From: an uncultured Rhodovulum sp.
GTDB lineage: Bacteria; Pseudomonadota; Alphaproteobacteria; Rhodobacterales; Rhodobacteraceae
Direction: 5' to 3'
Assembly (NCBI GenBank): GCA_946221765.1
Contig: CAMIMK010000146.1
Span: 1 to 7,567, forward strand
Length of the DNA: 7,567 nucleotides
Made by a program: the position numbers and the translations under genes
The notes under the pieces: generated by a model
The model's database searches: none
What the model was told of the DNA's origin: nothing
The model's input: the letters and a program-made list of their open reading frames with translations, nothing else
Part shown: piece after piece, positions 1 to 4,848 of the stretch
Layout of the letters: each line of letters opens with the position of its first letter
Position numbering within the stretch: position 1 is the stretch's first letter

Positions 1-435
1 GAGCCAGGTCAGGGAATAGCTGAGTTCGGGAAAGTCGGTGAAGATCGTCCAGATCCGGTCCCGCTGGAAGACGCAGAGCGTGGTGCGGGTGAGGGCCGTT
101 ACCGTATGCTGGATGTCATTCATCATCGCCGACTGCAATCCGACGAGGTCTCCCGGCAGTGCGAAGTTCAGCACCTGCCGCCGGCCGTCCTCCAGCTGCT
201 TGTGGCGATAGGTCCAGCCGTCGAGGACCGTGAACAGGTGAGGGCTGGCGGTCTCTTCCATGAGCACGGTCGCCCCGGCCTCCACCACCAGCTCGCCGCT
301 CTTGAAACGGCCCATGAAATCGAGTTCGCGCGGGCTGAACGGCCGGAAGACCGGCCGTGTCCGCAGCGGACAGTGCCGGCAGGCCACCGTCCTGTTTCCG
401 CTGAGGCTGGTTTCGCCGCGGCCATTCCTCGACAC
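1..435 (-). CDS. Crp/Fnr-family transcriptional regulator, 3'-truncated by window edge
   Basis: The 145 codons present encode the N-terminal cyclic-nucleotide-binding-like (cupin) sensor domain of a Crp/Fnr regulator; the dimerisation helix and C-terminal helix-turn-helix lie beyond the left edge. Visible family marks are a Cys-x2-Cys pair (about residues 19 and 22) followed by PLR, the stretch SPHLFTVLDGW, the segment RRQVLNFALPGD, and TTLCVFQRDR late in the barrel. This is the common alphaproteobacterial form that resembles FixK/FNR but lacks the third closely spaced N-terminal cysteine of FNR, so a [4Fe-4S] cluster of FNR type is doubtful. I chose the GTG at 435-433 because a G-rich Shine-Dalgarno-like run lies just upstream and the residues before it look non-protein. 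The frame stays open further upstream, so the start is not certain. It is divergent from the stress-type operon at 654. The ligand and targets cannot be told from this fragment. Confidence 0.87.
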   Translation of the reverse strand, partial: MSRNGRGETSLSGNRTVACRHCPLRTRPVFRPFSPRELDFMGRFKSGELVVEAGATVLMEETASPHLFTVLDGWTYRHKQLEDGRRQVLNFALPGDLVGLQSAMMNDIQHTVTALTRTTLCVFQRDRIWTIFTDFPELSYSLTWL

Positions 436-473
436 CGGATCCCCCGTCCTCTCCGTGCCCTTCCACGTCGCAA

Positions 474-525
474 CCCTATCCCCAAGGCCCGTGATCCCCA
501 AGTCCCGTGATCCCCAACTCCCGTG
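474..525. repeat. short 16-bp tandem repeat in divergent spacer
   Basis: Two adjacent near-identical 16-bp units, CCCGTGATCCCCAAGT (488-503) and CCCGTGATCCCCAACT (504-519), are preceded by a shortened 14-bp copy, CCCTATCCCCAAGG (474-487), and followed by a partial copy CCCGTG (520-525). The repeat lies between the presumed start of the Crp/Fnr gene (435) and the EcfG-type promoter at 573. It could be spaced operator half-sites or a small slippage-derived repeat; the sequence alone does not decide. Confidence 0.75.
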
Positions 526-572
526 CGCGACAACGCACCGGTGCGGGCAACGGCCCCCGCCGGCGATCTGCC

Positions 573-598
573 GGAACTTCGGGCCGTCCTCCGGCGTT
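573..598 (+). promoter_or_regulatory. EcfG-type (general stress response) promoter, perfect consensus
   Basis: GGAAC (573-577) and CGTT (595-598) are separated by exactly 17 bases, matching the alphaproteobacterial EcfG consensus GGAAC-N16/17-CGTT. The site reads toward the ATG at 654, leaving a predicted leader of about 45-50 nt. It rules out the longer in-frame start at 507, which lies upstream of the promoter. Promoter activity is inferred, not shown. Confidence 0.8.
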
Positions 599-653
599 TC
601 ACCAGAGCGTGCCGTGCCACGGCCACCTGCTGCTGCCTTTCGAGAGGGTTCCG

Positions 654-1052
654 ATGCCATCCCGCTTTCCGCTCGCCGACAGTGCCGGACTGGTACTTCA
701 GGAAATCACCGGCCTCCTGCGCAGCGAGATCCGCCTGATGAAGGCCGAGCTGCGCCAGAATGTTGCCGCATTGCGCGGCGGCCTCGTGCTGGCCGCGACC
801 GCCGGCGTCCTCGCCATCCTCGGCCTTGGCGTGCTTTTCGATGCCGCGGTGGCGGCGCTGATGGCCCAGGGCCTCAGCCCGGCCATGGCGGGGCTTGCGG
901 TGGGGGGCGGGGCGCTTCTCCTCGCCGCGCTTCTCGGCTGGATCGCGAGCCGGCGCCTTGCCCCGGCGCGGATCATGCCTGAGCGCAGCCTGCGCGCCAT
1001 GCGGGACCTGCCCGCCGAGGCGGTCCGTACCGCCCGGGAGGCCGCGGAATGA
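654..1052 (+). CDS. Two-TM phage-holin-superfamily / YqjE-like membrane protein
   Basis: This 132-aa protein has a short amphipathic, charged N-terminus (about residues 10-40, with LLRSEIRLMKAELRQN), two hydrophobic membrane segments (about 42-68 and 76-98), and a basic, Ala/Arg-rich cytoplasmic tail. That is the layout of the PF07332 'phage holin family / holin-X' group, which includes E. coli YqjE-like proteins. Despite the name these are chromosomal inner-membrane proteins of unknown role, often stress-induced, and nothing here suggests phage lysis. The ATG at 654 has GAGAGGG upstream at good spacing. The stop overlaps the next start as ATGA, indicating translational coupling with the gene at 1049. 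Transcription probably starts from the EcfG-type promoter at 573-598. Family assignment is by pattern only. Confidence 0.87.
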   Translation: MPSRFPLADSAGLVLQEITGLLRSEIRLMKAELRQNVAALRGGLVLAATAGVLAILGLGVLFDAAVAALMAQGLSPAMAGLAVGGGALLLAALLGWIASRRLAPARIMPERSLRAMRDLPAEAVRTAREAAE

Positions 1053-1351
1053 GCGCTGACCTCGACATTCTGGAACGCGATGTTCACGAGGCCCGCCTGC
1101 GGCTGTCGCAGGCCCTTGGGGCGCTGGCGGCCGATGCGGCGCCCGGCGCCGTCGGGGCGTCCGCCGCGCGGCTGGGGATGGACTGGGCCGAGGACCGGAT
1201 CTCGGCAGAGGGGGCGCGCTGGATCGCAGCGCACCCCGTGGCTGTCGTGTCCTGCATCTTCGGCGTGCTGATGCTGGCCGGGCAGGTCTATTCGTCGCGC
1301 ATCGTCGCGATTGCGCCAGAAGATCCTCCCCTCGATCCCCGCCTGCCCTGA
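1049..1351 (+). CDS. Small single-TM protein, DUF3618/YqjD-like partner of the holin-family protein
   Basis: This 100-aa protein starts at an ATG that overlaps the preceding stop by four bases (ATGA), so the two are surely co-translated. Residues 4-30 form an acidic/basic helix with an alternating heptad look (ILERDVHEARLRLSQALGALA), recalling the N-terminal helix of DUF3618 proteins, which commonly neighbour PF07332 proteins. A single hydrophobic segment spans about residues 62-80, just after AAHPVAVVS, a layout like the 'xHPxxxxxxxxxG' membrane anchors of YqjD/ElaB relatives. The C-terminus is short and proline-rich. A role as a membrane-associated stress protein working with the upstream gene is inferred from context. 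The DUF3618 link is weak and would need a profile search. Confidence 0.8.
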   Translation: MSADLDILERDVHEARLRLSQALGALAADAAPGAVGASAARLGMDWAEDRISAEGARWIAAHPVAVVSCIFGVLMLAGQVYSSRIVAIAPEDPPLDPRLP

Positions 1352-1359
1352 TCCCACAC

Positions 1360-1391
1360 CGGGAGACAGCCTCCCGATCGCAGCGGGAGGC
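1360..1391. terminator. GC-rich hairpins between convergent genes (possible bidirectional terminator)
   Basis: GCCTCCCG (1369-1376) pairs with CGGGAGGC (1384-1391) around a 7-base loop. An alternative hairpin pairs CGGGAG (1360-1365) with CTCCCG (1371-1376). The two are mutually exclusive because they share 1371-1376. They fill the 47-bp gap between the convergent stops at 1351 and 1399. There is no U-tract on either strand, so this would be a non-canonical or Rho-assisted terminator at best. Confidence 0.45.
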
Positions 1392-1398
1392 ATGCACG

Positions 1399-1605
1399 TC
1401 AGCGGGCAAGGCGTGCCAGCACCGCGTCGATCTCTTCCATGAAGGAGTCATGGCGCAGGATCTCCTCGGCATGGACCTGGCGGACCCGTTCGACAGCGCC
1501 GCGCCAGTTGCGCAGGGCCATGTCCTTGTCTTCGCGTGACAGGGCGGGGTCCTCGAGAATGGAGGCGGGCGAACGATACCCCGCGAAGCTCATCGGATCC
1601 TTCAT
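1399..1605 (-). CDS. Small uncharacterised alphaproteobacterial protein (LSREDK-motif)
   Basis: This 68-aa, highly charged, soluble protein has no membrane segment or signal peptide. Its mark is the N-terminal segment SPASILEDPALSREDKDMALRNW, which resembles a short family widespread in Alphaproteobacteria with the pattern 'P..vl.dp.LSre.K...L..W..da'. No function is known to me. The rest is a single long helix ending in VLARLAR. I chose the ATG at 1605-1603 because GGGGA sits about 6 bases upstream; ATGs two codons upstream (1611) and three codons downstream (about 1596) are alternatives. The gene is transcribed toward the holin-like operon, diverges from the response regulator at 1777, and has a perfect EcfG-type promoter upstream at 1669-1693. 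It is therefore probably a general-stress-response gene. Confidence 0.78.
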   Translation of the reverse strand: MKDPMSFAGYRSPASILEDPALSREDKDMALRNWRGAVERVRQVHAEEILRHDSFMEEIDAVLARLAR

Positions 1606-1668
1606 CTTCATTCCCCGGAGCAAGGGCTTTGGCGTCCAGAGCGCGGTCGCCATTGATCTTACATGGAA

Positions 1669-1693
1669 AACGCCCGCCCCAATGCCGGGTTCC
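1669..1693 (-). promoter_or_regulatory. EcfG-type promoter for the 68-aa protein, perfect consensus
   Basis: On the minus strand GGAAC (complement of 1689-1693) is followed after exactly 16 bases by CGTT (complement of 1669-1672). This fits GGAAC-N16/17-CGTT. It reads toward the start at 1605 with a predicted leader of roughly 55 nt. No matching site was seen on the plus strand for the divergent response regulator. Confidence 0.78.
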
Positions 1694-1776
1694 GTCCTCC
1701 AACCCCCAATGACCCGCCCCGCGGCAGACAAGCGCCGGGCTGTACCCACAAATGTTAATGCAGGGGGCGAAGCCCT

Positions 1777-2298
1777 GTGGGAGTGTATGGCAACAGGAAT
1801 TTCCGCGTCGGCATGGCTGCCGGCCCAGATGCGGTGGGGAGCATCAGCTTCGTGAAACGGGAAGACGCGGCCTCTGAAAAACGAGGCGACGAACGGGGTC
1901 CGGGACAGAACGGGGACGAACCTCTGCGGCCGCTTGGGGACATTTCCGTGCTGCTCGTCGAGGACAATGCCCTGATCGGCCTCGATGCCGAGGACATGCT
2001 GCGGTCCATGGGCGCGCGGGAGATCTGCGTCGCCCATACTCTGCCCGCTGCACGGGCGGCGCTAGCCGGGGGGGCCGTGGAGGTGGTGGTTCTCGACCTG
2101 CTGATCGGGAGCGAGCGGAGCGAGGACCTCGCCCGTGAATTGGTGGAGCAGAATCTGCCGGTGGTCATCGCGAGCGGCCTCGCCAATACCATCCAGCTGC
2201 CCGACGACATCCGCCATATTCCGGTGGTCGCAAAGCCCTATTCGCCGGTCTCGCTGGCCTCGGCCTTCCGGAGCCTCGGCATCCTCTCCTCAGGCTGA
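1777..2298 (+). CDS. Stand-alone receiver-domain response regulator
   Basis: This is a single-domain two-component response regulator of up to 173 aa. After a charged, low-complexity N-terminal extension (about 1-55), the CheY-like receiver domain runs to the C-terminus with no output domain. The phosphorylation machinery is intact: acidic pair E62-D63 (LLVEDNALIG), phosphoacceptor D107 (VVVLDLLIG), the Ser at the Thr/Ser position S133, and K153 in VAKPYSP. The strand-4 segment PVVIASGLA aligns with the PFxFATG(G/Y) motif of alphaproteobacterial 'FAT GUY' regulators such as Sphingomonas SdrG, but in degenerate form. The start is uncertain: GTG 1777 follows AGGGGG at usable spacing, while the ATG at 1813 and GTG at 1852 are alternatives. 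No cognate kinase is in the window. Output is probably through protein-protein contact, and its stress-gene neighbours suggest, but do not prove, a general-stress-response role. Confidence 0.9.
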   Translation: MGVYGNRNFRVGMAAGPDAVGSISFVKREDAASEKRGDERGPGQNGDEPLRPLGDISVLLVEDNALIGLDAEDMLRSMGAREICVAHTLPAARAALAGGAVEVVVLDLLIGSERSEDLARELVEQNLPVVIASGLANTIQLPDDIRHIPVVAKPYSPVSLASAFRSLGILSSG

Positions 2299-2343
2299 AG
2301 GCACGGGTGTCGAAGCGTGTGATCGCGCAAGGCATGAAGCCAT

Positions 2344-2372
2344 AAAAAAGGGTGGCCCGGATCGGGCCACCC
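2344..2372 (-). terminator. Rho-independent terminator of the leftward operon (2430-3551)
   Basis: GGGTGGCCCG (2350-2359) and CGGGCCACCC (2363-2372) form a perfect 10-bp stem with a 3-base loop. On the minus strand it is followed directly by six T residues (complement of 2344-2349), a textbook intrinsic terminator about 60 bp after the stop at 2430. In the plus direction it lacks a T-run, though the hairpin may still help end the response-regulator transcript that stops at 2298. Confidence 0.93.
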
Positions 2373-2379
2373 AGGACCG

Positions 2380-2408
2380 TCGGAAGCGGGCGACGTTTTC
2401 GCTTCCGA
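2380..2408 (-). other. Second hairpin in the 3' untranslated region
   Basis: TCGGAAGCG (2380-2388) and CGCTTCCGA (2400-2408) form a 9-bp stem with an 11-base loop. It sits between the stop codon at 2430 and the terminator at 2344-2372, so it would be part of the 3' end of the leftward transcript. It has no U-tract of its own. A role in stabilising the mRNA 3' end is inference. Confidence 0.5.
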
Positions 2409-2429
2409 GCGGATCTCTCATGCCGTCGG

Positions 2430-3026
2430 TCAGCCGCGCTGGATGTCCCGCGCGGCGCGCTCGACGCGCTTGCGGCCTTCCCGCACGACCTTGCTGCCAT
2501 AGCTCTGCGCCCGTTCCTTCACTTCATCGGCATAGGGGCCGATGAGGCGGTCCTCGGTACGGCTCCGCGGCAGAAGGCTGCCGAGCAGGAGGCCCCCCGC
2601 GATGCCGAGGGCGCAGAGGGCGAGCGGATGCTCGCGGGCGAAGGTCCCGGCGGTGTCCGCGGACCGCTGCAAGGCCCGGCGCCCTTCGGAGAAGCCGTCG
2701 TGATAGGCCTCGTCCAGCCGTTCGACCAGATCCTCGTAGGTCTCGCGCGCCTTGTGGGCTGTATGTTCCAGCGTGTCCCGCCCGCTTCCGGCCAGTTCGC
2801 TGACCTTTTCACTGCCGGCGTGCAGGGCCTCCTTGGCCCGGTCACGCACGCTTTCCAGCGTCGAGCTCGCGGAGTCGGCGGCATCGTCCAGCGCCGCGGA
2901 GGCATTTGCAGCCCCTGCCTCCAGTTCATCCCCGACAGCGTCGGCGGTGCGCTTCGCCCGTCCTTCGACGCGGCGGGTGGTTTCGTCGATCCGGTCCTCG
3001 ATGTCGTGGTCCAGGGTGCGTACCAT
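2430..3026 (-). CDS. YqjD/ElaB-like, C-terminally anchored coiled-coil membrane protein
   Basis: This 198-aa protein has a long, highly charged helical region (about 1-130) of apolipoprotein/LEA-like character, rich in Ala, Asp, Glu, Arg and Lys with repeating 11-residue-like periodicity. The motif REHPLALCALGIAGGLLLGSLL (131-152) follows, a glycine-rich membrane anchor of the DUF883/YqjD-ElaB kind, and then a basic amphipathic tail. E. coli YqjD and ElaB are stationary-phase inner-membrane proteins reported to bind ribosomes; that activity is family knowledge and not shown here. I prefer the ATG at 3026, which has GAGGA seven bases upstream, over the ATG two codons earlier, which has only one base of spacing. 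It lies 33 bp behind the gene at 3060-3551, most likely in the same operon, and ends at a clear terminator (2344-2372). Confidence 0.88.
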   Translation of the reverse strand: MVRTLDHDIEDRIDETTRRVEGRAKRTADAVGDELEAGAANASAALDDAADSASSTLESVRDRAKEALHAGSEKVSELAGSGRDTLEHTAHKARETYEDLVERLDEAYHDGFSEGRRALQRSADTAGTFAREHPLALCALGIAGGLLLGSLLPRSRTEDRLIGPYADEVKERAQSYGSKVVREGRKRVERAARDIQRG

Positions 3027-3059
3027 TCTCATATCCTCTTGATGTCTTCGTGTCCGGGG

Positions 3060-3551
3060 TCAGCGCGCCGCCGAGCGCGCGATACGGGCAAGCGCCAGCC
3101 CTGCCACGGCGGCGATGCCGGCCGCGACGAAGGGTTGCTCACGCAGGAACTGCCGCGTCTCGTAGGAGACCCGTTCGAAATCCACGGCCTCGACATGGTC
3201 GGCGCTGGTGTCGAGGGCATCCGCAAAGGCGGCCGCGAGAATGGGCTGCGCCCCGTCGGATCCCCCGAGGAACCGCTGCGTCTCGGGCTTGAAACCGGCG
3301 CGGCCCGGATCGCGCAGCGACCGTGCCACATCGCGCAGCACCGAGGCGACCATCGACTGCTGGGACGCAACCGCATCTTCGGCCTGATGCAGGAAGGCCT
3401 GCGTCATCTTTCGCATCGACGCGCGCACATCCGACGTGGCGCCACTTCCGGTACCAGTACGGGAGCCGGTCTCGTCAAAGCTGTTGTATCCGGTGCCGCT
3501 TGTCTCTGCTTCCGGGTGGATCTGCCCGGAGCCGGGGGAGTAGGTGTTCAT
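3060..3551 (-). CDS. ElaB/DUF883-like stress membrane protein with disordered N-terminus
   Basis: This 163-aa protein has a Gly/Ser/Thr-rich, probably disordered N-terminus (about 1-40), a central amphipathic helical region with a Lys/Gln/Ser character (RKMTQAFLHQAEDAVASQQS, about 47-66), and then RQFLREQPFVAAGIAAVAGL (133-152). That last segment is a short Ala/Gly-rich membrane anchor preceded by a ReqP motif, as in ElaB/YqjD-type proteins; a short basic tail follows. Similar alphaproteobacterial proteins have been called 'nutrient deprivation-induced'. The ATG at 3551 has GAGGTG upstream at good spacing. The longer reading from 3584 would begin inside the -10 element of the promoter at 3583-3608, so it is excluded. 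It heads an operon with the gene at 2430-3026. Membrane association and stress role are inferred. Confidence 0.85.
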   Translation of the reverse strand: MNTYSPGSGQIHPEAETSGTGYNSFDETGSRTGTGSGATSDVRASMRKMTQAFLHQAEDAVASQQSMVASVLRDVARSLRDPGRAGFKPETQRFLGGSDGAQPILAAAFADALDTSADHVEAVDFERVSYETRQFLREQPFVAAGIAAVAGLALARIARSAAR

Positions 3552-3582
3552 CGAACGCACCTCATTGGCGAGTTTGCAGTTC

Positions 3583-3608
3583 AACGCCCGGCTCGGGGCA
3601 GAAGTTCC
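3583..3608 (-). promoter_or_regulatory. EcfG-type promoter for the leftward two-gene operon, perfect consensus
   Basis: On the minus strand GGAAC (complement of 3604-3608) is followed after exactly 17 bases by CGTT (complement of 3583-3586). It lies in the 59-bp gap after the DUF2248 gene stop (3611) and about 30 bp ahead of the ATG at 3551, giving a predicted leader near 25 nt. The two genes would thus be expressed separately from, or in addition to, read-through from 4645. Confidence 0.82.
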
Positions 3609-3610
3609 CG

Positions 3611-4645
3611 TCAGTTGGCCTTTCCGTGGATCAATCCGTGGATGAAGCCGAGCTTGGCGATGATCGAATCCGACAGGACGAAGGGATAGAGGTCGGGTTG
3701 CCCCATGCTGCGGTTGAGGCTGTTCATCGCATAGCTGAGCGGAAGCCAGACCTCGATGATCTCCTCGATGGTCCGGGCCCGGTAGGGATCGAAGTTGATC
3801 TCGGCGCGCAGGCTGTCGTCGGTGCCGACATCGGGGTCGACGCGCAGGCCGAAGGCGTCTCCGGTGTCCACGGTGTCGACGATATGCATGTAATGCGCCC
3901 AGGTTTCGGCGAAGTCCTCCCAGGGATGGGCGGTCGCATAGGACGACACGAAGTCCTGCTGCCAGCCGGGCGGGGTTCCCTGCTCGTAGTGACGCTTCAG
4001 GGCCTCTTCGTAATCCTGGGTCTCGTCGCCGAAGACGGCGCGGACACCCTCGGTCCGACCGGCATCGCGGATGAGCTTGTTCCAGTAGAAATGCCCGCTC
4101 TCGTGGCGCAGATGCCCGAGCGGGGTCCGATAGGGCTCGCCCAGCATCAGCCGCCGCCGCTCGCGCTCGGCCGGATCGGCCTCGGCAATATCGATGGTGA
4201 TCAGGCCCTCGTCATGGCCGGTCATCACATGCGCGCCGGGCTGTGAGGCGAGGAAGTCGAAGACCAGCCCCTCGTTCGTCACCGGCAGGCCGAACCGCAG
4301 GATTGCATAGGTGAACCGGCGCTTCGCGGATTCCATCGCCGCCCAGCGTTCCTGGTTCACGGGGTCGGAGAGGTCGGGAATGGTGCGGTTCAGCGAACAG
4401 GCGAGGCAGAAGCTGTCGGGACTGTCGGCGGGCACCAGCCAGTTGCAATCGACCTGGGTCGCGTTGCCGCAGATCCGGTAGGCCTGGCCGCCGCCGAGCG
4501 GTGTGAGGGTGCCGTTCTGGTCGGGGGACAGGGTCCGGAGATCCTGGGATTCGGCGTCGAATCCGAGCTGGCTTCCGCAGCGGAGGCAGGCGGCATTCTC
4601 GAAATAGACAAGCTGGCCGCAGTTCTTGCAGGTGAAGAGGCGCAT
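3611..4645 (-). CDS. DUF2248 putative zinc-binding metallopeptidase with N-terminal zinc ribbon
   Basis: This 344-aa protein has two zinc-binding clusters followed by a protease-like domain. C6-x2-C9 with C20-x2-C23 forms a classical zinc ribbon at the N-terminus. A second Cys set (C59, C67, C80, C83, the last in FCLACSLN) probably binds a second zinc. The catalytic domain carries RHESGHFYW, an HExxH motif with H181, E182 and H185, and a downstream helix PWEDFAETWAHYMH whose Glu (E243 or E247) is a likely third ligand, as in gluzincin-type enzymes. No signal peptide or membrane segment is visible, so it is probably cytosolic. The ATG at 4645 has GGAG seven bases upstream; an upstream ATG at 4672 is less likely. 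The PF10005 family has no established substrate. A one-mismatch EcfG-like site lies upstream (4673-4697). Confidence 0.9.
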   Translation of the reverse strand: MRLFTCKNCGQLVYFENAACLRCGSQLGFDAESQDLRTLSPDQNGTLTPLGGGQAYRICGNATQVDCNWLVPADSPDSFCLACSLNRTIPDLSDPVNQERWAAMESAKRRFTYAILRFGLPVTNEGLVFDFLASQPGAHVMTGHDEGLITIDIAEADPAERERRRLMLGEPYRTPLGHLRHESGHFYWNKLIRDAGRTEGVRAVFGDETQDYEEALKRHYEQGTPPGWQQDFVSSYATAHPWEDFAETWAHYMHIVDTVDTGDAFGLRVDPDVGTDDSLRAEINFDPYRARTIEEIIEVWLPLSYAMNSLNRSMGQPDLYPFVLSDSIIAKLGFIHGLIHGKAN

Positions 4646-4672
4646 TCGGTCGCTCCATTGGGGACGCTGCAC

Positions 4673-4697
4673 AACGCCACCCGTCGTGGAACGATCC
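4673..4697 (-). promoter_or_regulatory. Degenerate EcfG-like promoter candidate
   Basis: On the minus strand GGATC (complement of 4693-4697) is followed after 16 bases by CGTT (complement of 4673-4676). It differs from the consensus only by A to T at the fourth -35 base. Its placement about 27 bp ahead of the DUF2248 ATG would give a leader near 20 nt. The mismatch falls in a normally well conserved position, so this is a weak candidate supported mainly by position and neighbours. Confidence 0.35.
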
Positions 4698-4814
4698 TTG
4701 GTTTCTGCACAAACCTGTGATTTTTTCGGGGAACCGCAACCGCGGTCGCGCTCTCACGTTTGAAAATATGACGCTTGGGGAGAAGCCACGCGCTTCCACT
4801 CCGCCGCAGCGTCG

Positions 4815-4840
4815 GGCCGCCGCGCCCCCGCGCGGCGGCC
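4815..4840 (-). terminator. Strong hairpin after lpd (possible terminator without U-tract)
   Basis: GGCCGCCGCGC (4815-4825) and GCGCGGCGGCC (4830-4840) form a perfect 11-bp stem with a CCCC/GGGG loop, 8 bp after the lpd stop codon. No T-run follows on the minus strand, so it may pause or protect the 3' end, or act with Rho. It is the natural end point of the pyruvate dehydrogenase operon. The rest of the gap 4646-4814 holds only the weak promoter candidate above. Confidence 0.55.
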
Positions 4841-4848
4841 ACTTCGCC

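Noticed and set aside
654..1052. Holin-family protein as sign of a prophage
   Set aside because: No lysin, structural, integrase or attachment-site features are near; this protein group is mostly chromosomal and stress-linked, and its promoter fits that.
168..1472. 434-aa open frame on the minus strand
   Set aside because: It runs opposite the ATGA-coupled membrane-protein operon and out of frame with the Crp/Fnr gene; its composition is low-complexity Arg/Ala/Pro.
1399..2037. 212-aa extended version of the small minus-strand protein
   Set aside because: The extension overlaps the response-regulator gene on the other strand and passes through the EcfG promoter at 1669-1693; only the last 68 residues look like a protein.
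2352..3689. 445-aa open frame on the plus strand
   Set aside because: It is antisense to two well-supported minus-strand genes with ribosome sites, a consensus promoter and a terminator; it would also start inside the terminator hairpin.
3323..4246. 307-aa open frame on the plus strand
   Set aside because: It is antisense to the DUF2248 gene, whose cysteine clusters and HESGH motif are clearly the true coding content.
4719..4760. GGGAACC followed by CACGTTT on the plus strand as another EcfG promoter
   Set aside because: The spacer between GGAAC and CGTT is 21 bases, outside the 16-17 range, and no plus-strand gene follows.
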